Origin: Luzula sylvatica
Taxonomy: Eukaryota; Streptophyta; Magnoliopsida; Poales; Juncaceae
Reading direction: 5' to 3'
Assembly (NCBI GenBank): GCA_946800325.1
Contig: OX326956.1
Coordinates: forward strand, 47,415,052-47,479,051
Length of the DNA: 64,000 nucleotides
Shown in pieces: positions 59,005 through 64,000 of the stretch; the first letter of the stretch is position 1, and every line of letters begins with the position of its first letter. Under the pieces are notes generated by a model. That model was not told the origin of the DNA. It saw only the letters and a list, made by a program, of their open reading frames with translations, and did no database searches. The position numbers and the translations under genes are program-made.

Positions 59005-59575
59005 TAATCGGCGACGAGCGATAAACGATATGACCGATATAACGAATTCATATCGACCATATCAGTGGTATAGTAGTTATGTACTTTTTAATATATATAT
59101 ATATATATTAAAAAAAAATTATACCATTATTTATACTAAATTCTAAAATTAATTCAAATTCTGCATGATTAATATTCAAAATTTAACGATACAAAATCTA
59201 TTTCAAGTTAAATTTAAAATATACATTCAAAATTATAACATTAAATTCATAAATAATACAATAAATTAAATCGTGGTGCCTAGTTGTTAGCAATTGCAAC
59301 CCTAATTAGTACTAGAGAGGACAAACGAGAAGAAAGACACGCAACTGAGAAAGAAAAAAGAACTTCGGCCGAAAAATCAATGTCAAAAAATTGTGAAATA
59401 GTGGGCCGTTCCAAAATTAAATGTTAAAATAAATTATGATTCAAGTTCAAATCGATTCAAACATGATCAATCGATTTACTCATCCGATATGGAACATATC
59501 GTAACGGATAAACAACAATTAGCGATATGAAACCGACATATTGATTCATACAAGTGATATTTAAGAACGTTGTAT
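59005..59575. repeat. CGATAT-rich element, MITE-like
   Basis: GACGAGCGATAAACGATATGACC, ATATCGACCATATC, CCGATATGGAACATATCG and AGCGATATGAAACC surround an AT-rich core. ATGTTACAAATATGAGATATCACT at the left and AGTGATATTTAAGAACGTTGT at the right are roughly inverted. No target duplication was seen. Confidence 0.4.
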
Positions 59576-60660
59576 CTAATTCATCTTATACGGATCATTA
59601 GGATTTTGACAAATAGCAAAGGGGCACGTAATCAAGGGCAAAATCTCAAAAAATAGGAGTGTGAAATTATTGGTGACTTTTCATCTGAGATGATGGTTCC
59701 GTTCATAAATATTAATTTGTATTTTATTAGACGATATCAAATCAGTTATTTTACTTACATTTTTCTTTCTTTCGTGCTTTGTAGGGACGAACAATCTTAA
59801 TGACCGATTGTTAATTATGTATGTTAATTGAAGATATTGAAAATGTGGTTGTAAATTTTCCTAACATTTTTTCTTATTTTAAGTCTAACATGCAGGATTT
59901 GACCTTGTACGTGATATTTTGAGGTTTTTACAGAAGTACAGAAGAAATAGCGCCTCGAAATAATGAGCGCAGTTCCCAAGAAGAAATCGGGTCATTGAAG
60001 TTGAAGGGTACGTTGTACGTAGCAGGTAGTACCAGTAGAGGCGCGTCACTGTTATCCAACGCGGTTGAGTGCCCCCCCCTCTCCTTCTTCCCCTCCTCGG
60101 CCTTCTTCTCATCCTCTTTCTCTGAAGTCTGATGGCATTGGAGTTCTGAAACACTGATAAGACGCAACGTAGAGGTTTCCACATACTGCAAAATATTTCT
60201 CTGGCTTGCCACACGCACGTCGCTCGGAAAGGACGTACCACTGCACTCGCCTGTACCGGCCCCACTTTCTTTTACTGCAATACGCATTGCCTATTGCCCC
60301 CCCTATGAATCTACTACTCTACCAACTTATCCATGGGCTCCCACTTCCCTTGCAAGTTATAACTTGTTTGTACCATGCACACGTGCCTCATAAAATGTTG
60401 CCAGAGGAAACCCCTGAAAATCAAGTTCCTTTTCCTCTTTCGAATAATGAAAAATATAAAATACAACATAGATAAAATACAACATACGATGATCGAATAC
60501 AACACGAAGATCATTCACTGCAAATTGCAATAATACAATAAAAGCAAACTACTAGCAAATCAAAACATGCATATACTAAACTACTGATACAACAGGAACA
60601 ACATGCACTAAAACCTAACCAAGTCCAAAACGAGAATTACAAATCTAAAATAACCTTTCA
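59576..60660. other. Unassigned stretch with a GC-richer block
   Basis: 59930-60330 is less AT-rich than its surroundings and carries overlapping minus-strand open frames (59885-60287), including a Lys/Glu-rich part (EKEDEKKAEEGKKERGG). No family was recognised. It may be a gene remnant or a transcript end. The rest, to 60660, is probably the 3' flank of the NAC gene. Confidence 0.35.
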
Positions 60661-62229
60661 TTAGAAGGTCCAAACACAATCCAGCTCGGTGGGCCCCACC
60701 GGAGCGCCATGGTGGGTCCTCGCAGTGTTCATCTCCGGCTTCCTCTCGAAATCCACCGGCCAACAGTTGGCACCCAGCGGAACACCACCAGAGTTGAGGA
60801 AAACCGGGAGCTGCAGATTCTCCTGAAGAGTCCTCAGACTAGGGAAATAGTTTCCCGGATTTTGAAGACTGACCGGAAGAGGCGGAGGCTCAACGGAGTA
60901 GGAGAAAAAGTCCCCGGAGGGGGCATTGGAGAAGCAGGGCACGAGCTCCCTTTCGGCGGTGACAACATTGTTGTTGTAAGAGCAGTTTCCACGGTCCAGG
61001 TGGAAGGGAGAAGGGTCCAAGAGTGGAGGGAGAGAGGCCGCAGAGGTAGCAGAGCTCCGGCAGCCCGCAGCTGCAGCAGAAGCGCCTGAGGCCGAGTCGG
61101 AGAATGAAATGGCCGTCAAGTCGATGCGGGTCTTCTTGCATCCTCCAGTTTTCTGAAAAACCCTAGCAATTACCCATTCATCCTGCATTATGTTCAGCAA
61201 CAAAAAATTGTCAAGAAAGTGGCACTTGATTATTATTCTCAGTTTAGACATAGCATATCACTTAACAAGTATCAATGATAAAATATTTTTTTAAGTGTTT
61301 TATGTTTGGAACTTGACACATTTTTTAATGCAATATTTAAAAAATAAGCCAATTATTAGCTAGGGTTTCCAAGAAGCTAACCAGTAGAGACATTTAGCAA
61401 GTTTCAGAATTCATTAAATCCCATAAAAATAATAAAGATGCAAGAAATTTAAACAGGAAAAAGCTCACTGTCCAAAACCAACAGTCAATATAGAATGTAT
61501 CTTCTGCACAGTGATATTCATAAATATAATAAATATCAAAATATTTGAGATCACAGTATACATCACAGTAACTATAAAGTTTCATTTTCATAGCATAGTT
61601 GGTAAAGGACTAAATATAGGAAAATTAATATTGATTTCCAAAATATTATTCTATATAGTTTAAAAGTCATAAGAATACCTTAGATGATGCAGAGAGGTAA
61701 TGGTAACCAAATTTCCCTTCGAGCCGATACTCGTGCATCACCCAGTTACTCTTCTCGCCCTTAGGAGCCCGGCCTCGGTAAAAAACTAGGGTTTTCTTCA
61801 TGCCAACCAATGCACCGGTTTTGGAGCTGTAGATCTCTCTATCTTTTCCAGTAGCCTTCCAGTAACCCGAGTCCGTTGCTCGGTTGGTTCTCAAGCCCGT
61901 CGGGTACTTTCGATCACGCAGACTAAAGAAATACCATTCTTTCTCCCCCATTTTTGCTTTTTCTACATTGTCAAACAATCAAACAAGATTATACGAGGAA
62001 AAATATCTTAATCCCTATAATAACAAGAACAAAAGAGAGATTTACCAGGAAGTTCCCATGGTTCACACTTGTTGAGGTCAATCTCAGCAATGGCACGGCC
62101 AGTGAAGTTACCATCCAGAACCTTCTTAAGAAGGTAATAAGTTATCAGCTCTTCGTCGGTAGGGTGGAATCGAAATCCTGGAGGGAGCTGGCCTTCGCTG
62201 CTTTCGAAGTTCCGCCCAAACATCGCCAT
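60661..62229 (-). CDS. NAC transcription factor, NAM/CUC2-type
   Basis: Exons 62046-62229, 61679-61962 and 60661-61182 give 329 aa, with the intron positions usual for the family. NAC subdomains are in order: [20 protein letters not shown] (A, about 15-34), [15 protein letters not shown] (B), [20 protein letters not shown] and [12 protein letters not shown] (C), [20 protein letters not shown] and [18 protein letters not shown] (D), and [14 protein letters not shown] (E). The C-terminal half holds [16 protein letters not shown] and the end LDCVWTF, all features of NAM/CUC2 proteins, which set organ boundaries and shoot meristems. The VPCFSN codons are the miR164 target. Subdomain C reads RATDSGYWK where most relatives have RATEAGYWK. 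Orthology is likely but not proven. Confidence 0.92.
60927..60947 (-). promoter_or_regulatory. miR164 target site in the NAC coding region
   Basis: The plus strand here reads TGGAGAAGCAGGGCACGAGCT. It equals the known miR164 sequence except at positions 18 and 21 (19 of 21 match), so the mRNA is nearly fully complementary over the seed and cleavage site. miR164 cleaves CUC1/CUC2/NAC1-type messages in plants. Regulation here is inferred. Confidence 0.85.
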
Positions 62230-62689
62230 TAATTAAAAGCTTTGGAAGATTCTAAAGTTCAAAAATGGAAACAGCAAAAAGATCATAAGCACGGAATATC
62301 TGAAAAGCTTCGTCACATTTTAATAATTGAAGTCCAGAGGAAAGGGCAAAAGTTTTAATAGGCAGAAAGGAAAGGCAAACGAGTATTTTGCTAAGAGAAG
62401 ACAATAATTAATGGCTAGAAACCAATAATGGAGAATACAAGAGAGGATGAATGTATACCAGAAATGGGGACCAATGGCTGGCCTTAGCTAGCCTTCAAGA
62501 AGGAAACAAAAGAGAGCTTACATATATATACACTTACCCTTTGCTTCTCAGTTCGAAATGGAAATGCTGGAAGAGAGAGAACAAGGAGAGGAGATGGAAT
62601 GGTGGTTGCTCTTTAAAGAGGGGAGAGAGAGCATGGTTTTATATTGGGAATGCCTCGTGGTTTAAATTGGGATTCGACGAATCAGGCTT

Positions 62690-62727
<38 letters not shown>

Positions 62728-63291
62728 GGAGAAACTTAGATACATAATTACCTTCTTGTTCTTCTTCTCTCTGTTCGGGTTTTGCTTTGTCCAGTTCTGC
62801 TGGAGTGACTGAGCTGCTTAGCCTGCTTATCATATCCATGAGCTGAGCTGGCATTAGAACCCACCTGGCTAGGACTGTTCTACAATTTAATATTTCTTTG
62901 CGTTTCTTACATTTCACGATAATACAAATTTTATATCATTCCCCAAAAAAATTTGTTGGAATTTATATTTTTTGCGACGTGTGTTTGCCGTACGGTGAGA
63001 CCTTCAAAATAGAAAAATATCAAAGTATAGTAGCCGGATTAATACGCAATTTATTTATGTTCCTAAACACCAAAAATAATGCACCAAACGTTTCGAACGA
63101 CATTTGACGAATATAAAATCATCATCTAATTTTTTTTTTATTCTTAACATTTTCTTTTAATAAATTAACGAAAAATAAGCATTTCAAAAAATAGTATCAA
63201 CGCTTAATCATATTGTTATTGTCATACTGTTATTGTCATATACTTAATAAAAAAACGTGATATTATATCACACTTTTATTGTCTTAACTTA
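62230..63291. other. NAC upstream region
   Basis: Upstream of the NAC start. A (GA)n tract at 62695-62722 (CT on the gene's strand) lies about 470 bp upstream, common in plant 5' UTRs and promoters. 62900-63290 is AT-rich with no gene recognised. Confidence 0.4.
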
Positions 63292-64000
63292 TTGACTTTA
63301 TTGTCTGACCTAAAAATACTTATGGAGTTGGTTGCGAACGGTATTTCGTTCAATGTACTACGCAACTCGCAATTTCAAAAAATGGTGTCCGCCATAAATA
63401 GGGGTCCCAAAAGGTTACAAACCTCCGGTGTACGAGAAGGCAAGAACGACTATTGGATGAGGGGAAAAGTCATTTAGAAAAGGAGCTTATTCTGGTCAAA
63501 GAAACTTGGCATTCTCAAATTTTGTCCATTGTGTCGGATGGTTGGTCAAATCGCAAAAATCAACGTTTGATTATTGTCATTATTGTGAATAATCGTGGTG
63601 CCATGGATCCAATTAATTAGTAAGCCACATATGGCCTCGCAAACTCTCGGACTAGCCGAAGTTGCTAAGAAAATTTTATCAAAACCCATTAGTGCTTCAT
63701 CGACCAAACGAAATTAGAGCGCATACTCTTATACAGAGTGTTAAACGATGCAAGTTTAACTCTTCTACTGCTGACAAATTAATTATTATTCATACTAATA
63801 TTGGACTCTTGTCCCGTTTTACCAAGAGTTACAAAGAGATCCGATGAAAATCTTTGAACCATGAGTATCTCGATGGAACCAACAAGAGGAACACGAAGTT
63901 GTAGAAGTTGAAGGGCCTTCTATGACCACTAATCGGATTCTAACGAATACTCTTTCATCATCTGGTTCAAGACAATTGCATCATGGTGCAAACGATTTGT
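63292..64000 (+). pseudogene. hAT transposase fragment, internally deleted
   Basis: Three pieces read in different frames. VANGISFNVLRNSQFQKM is at about 63328-63381. SIVSDGWSNRKNQRLI (DUF659 type) is at about 63520-63570. LGLAEVAKKILSKPISASS and KLIIIHTNIGLLSRFTKSYKE, the C-terminal hAT dimerisation type, are at about 63640-63840. Hundreds of residues expected between DUF659 and the dimerisation part are missing, and stops and frameshifts occur throughout. It continues past the right edge. Confidence 0.75.

Overview
The window is nuclear DNA of a flowering plant, most likely a dicot. It is AT-rich, with intron-bearing genes of familiar plant families separated by long stretches of transposon-derived DNA. 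The species cannot be read from the sequence.

Layout. (1) 1-600: the 5' end of a NO VEIN-like gene, running off the left edge. (2) 0.9-4.8 kb: an 8-bp-TSD GATAC-rich MITE, a dead Mutator-type transposase fragment split by a 207-bp hAT-type MITE, and a LINE tail. (3) 5.49-6.40 kb: a complete eIF1A gene (-). (4) 6.9-10.9 kb: fold-back elements, SINEs and a long GT/GC tract. (5) 11.3-13.4 kb: a clade II SWEET sugar transporter gene (-) with a frame problem. (6) 14.7-39.7 kb: gene-poor repeat DNA. It holds an intact-structure Copia element (18446-27032, 1094-bp LTRs, TSD GGAAG, PBS and PPT, but decayed coding region), and a three-level nest at 28.8-31.0 kb in which an inverted-repeat element contains a solo LTR that contains another solo LTR. 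(7) 39.9-62.2 kb: a gene island with a five-KH RNA-binding protein (-), a divergently placed DTW-domain tRNA-uridine acp-transferase (+), the spliceosomal helicase PRP22/DEAH5 (+), a PELP1/RIX1 ribosome-biogenesis protein (-), and a NAM/CUC2-type NAC factor with a miR164 site (-). (8) 63.3-64.0 kb: a broken hAT transposase at the right edge.

The genes form no operon or cluster in the bacterial sense. Several act in RNA and translation (eIF1A, PELP1/RIX1, PRP22, the DTW enzyme, the KH protein), and their upstream regions carry telo-box and/or site II motifs, which suggests shared growth-linked control.

The most unusual signal is a recurring design in the retrotransposon DNA. Short palindromes are repeated at about 20-22 bp, with longer steps that mostly fall near whole helical turns (42, 50-52, 72 bp). 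A different palindrome is used in each element. In two solo LTRs the array lies just upstream of the TATA box.
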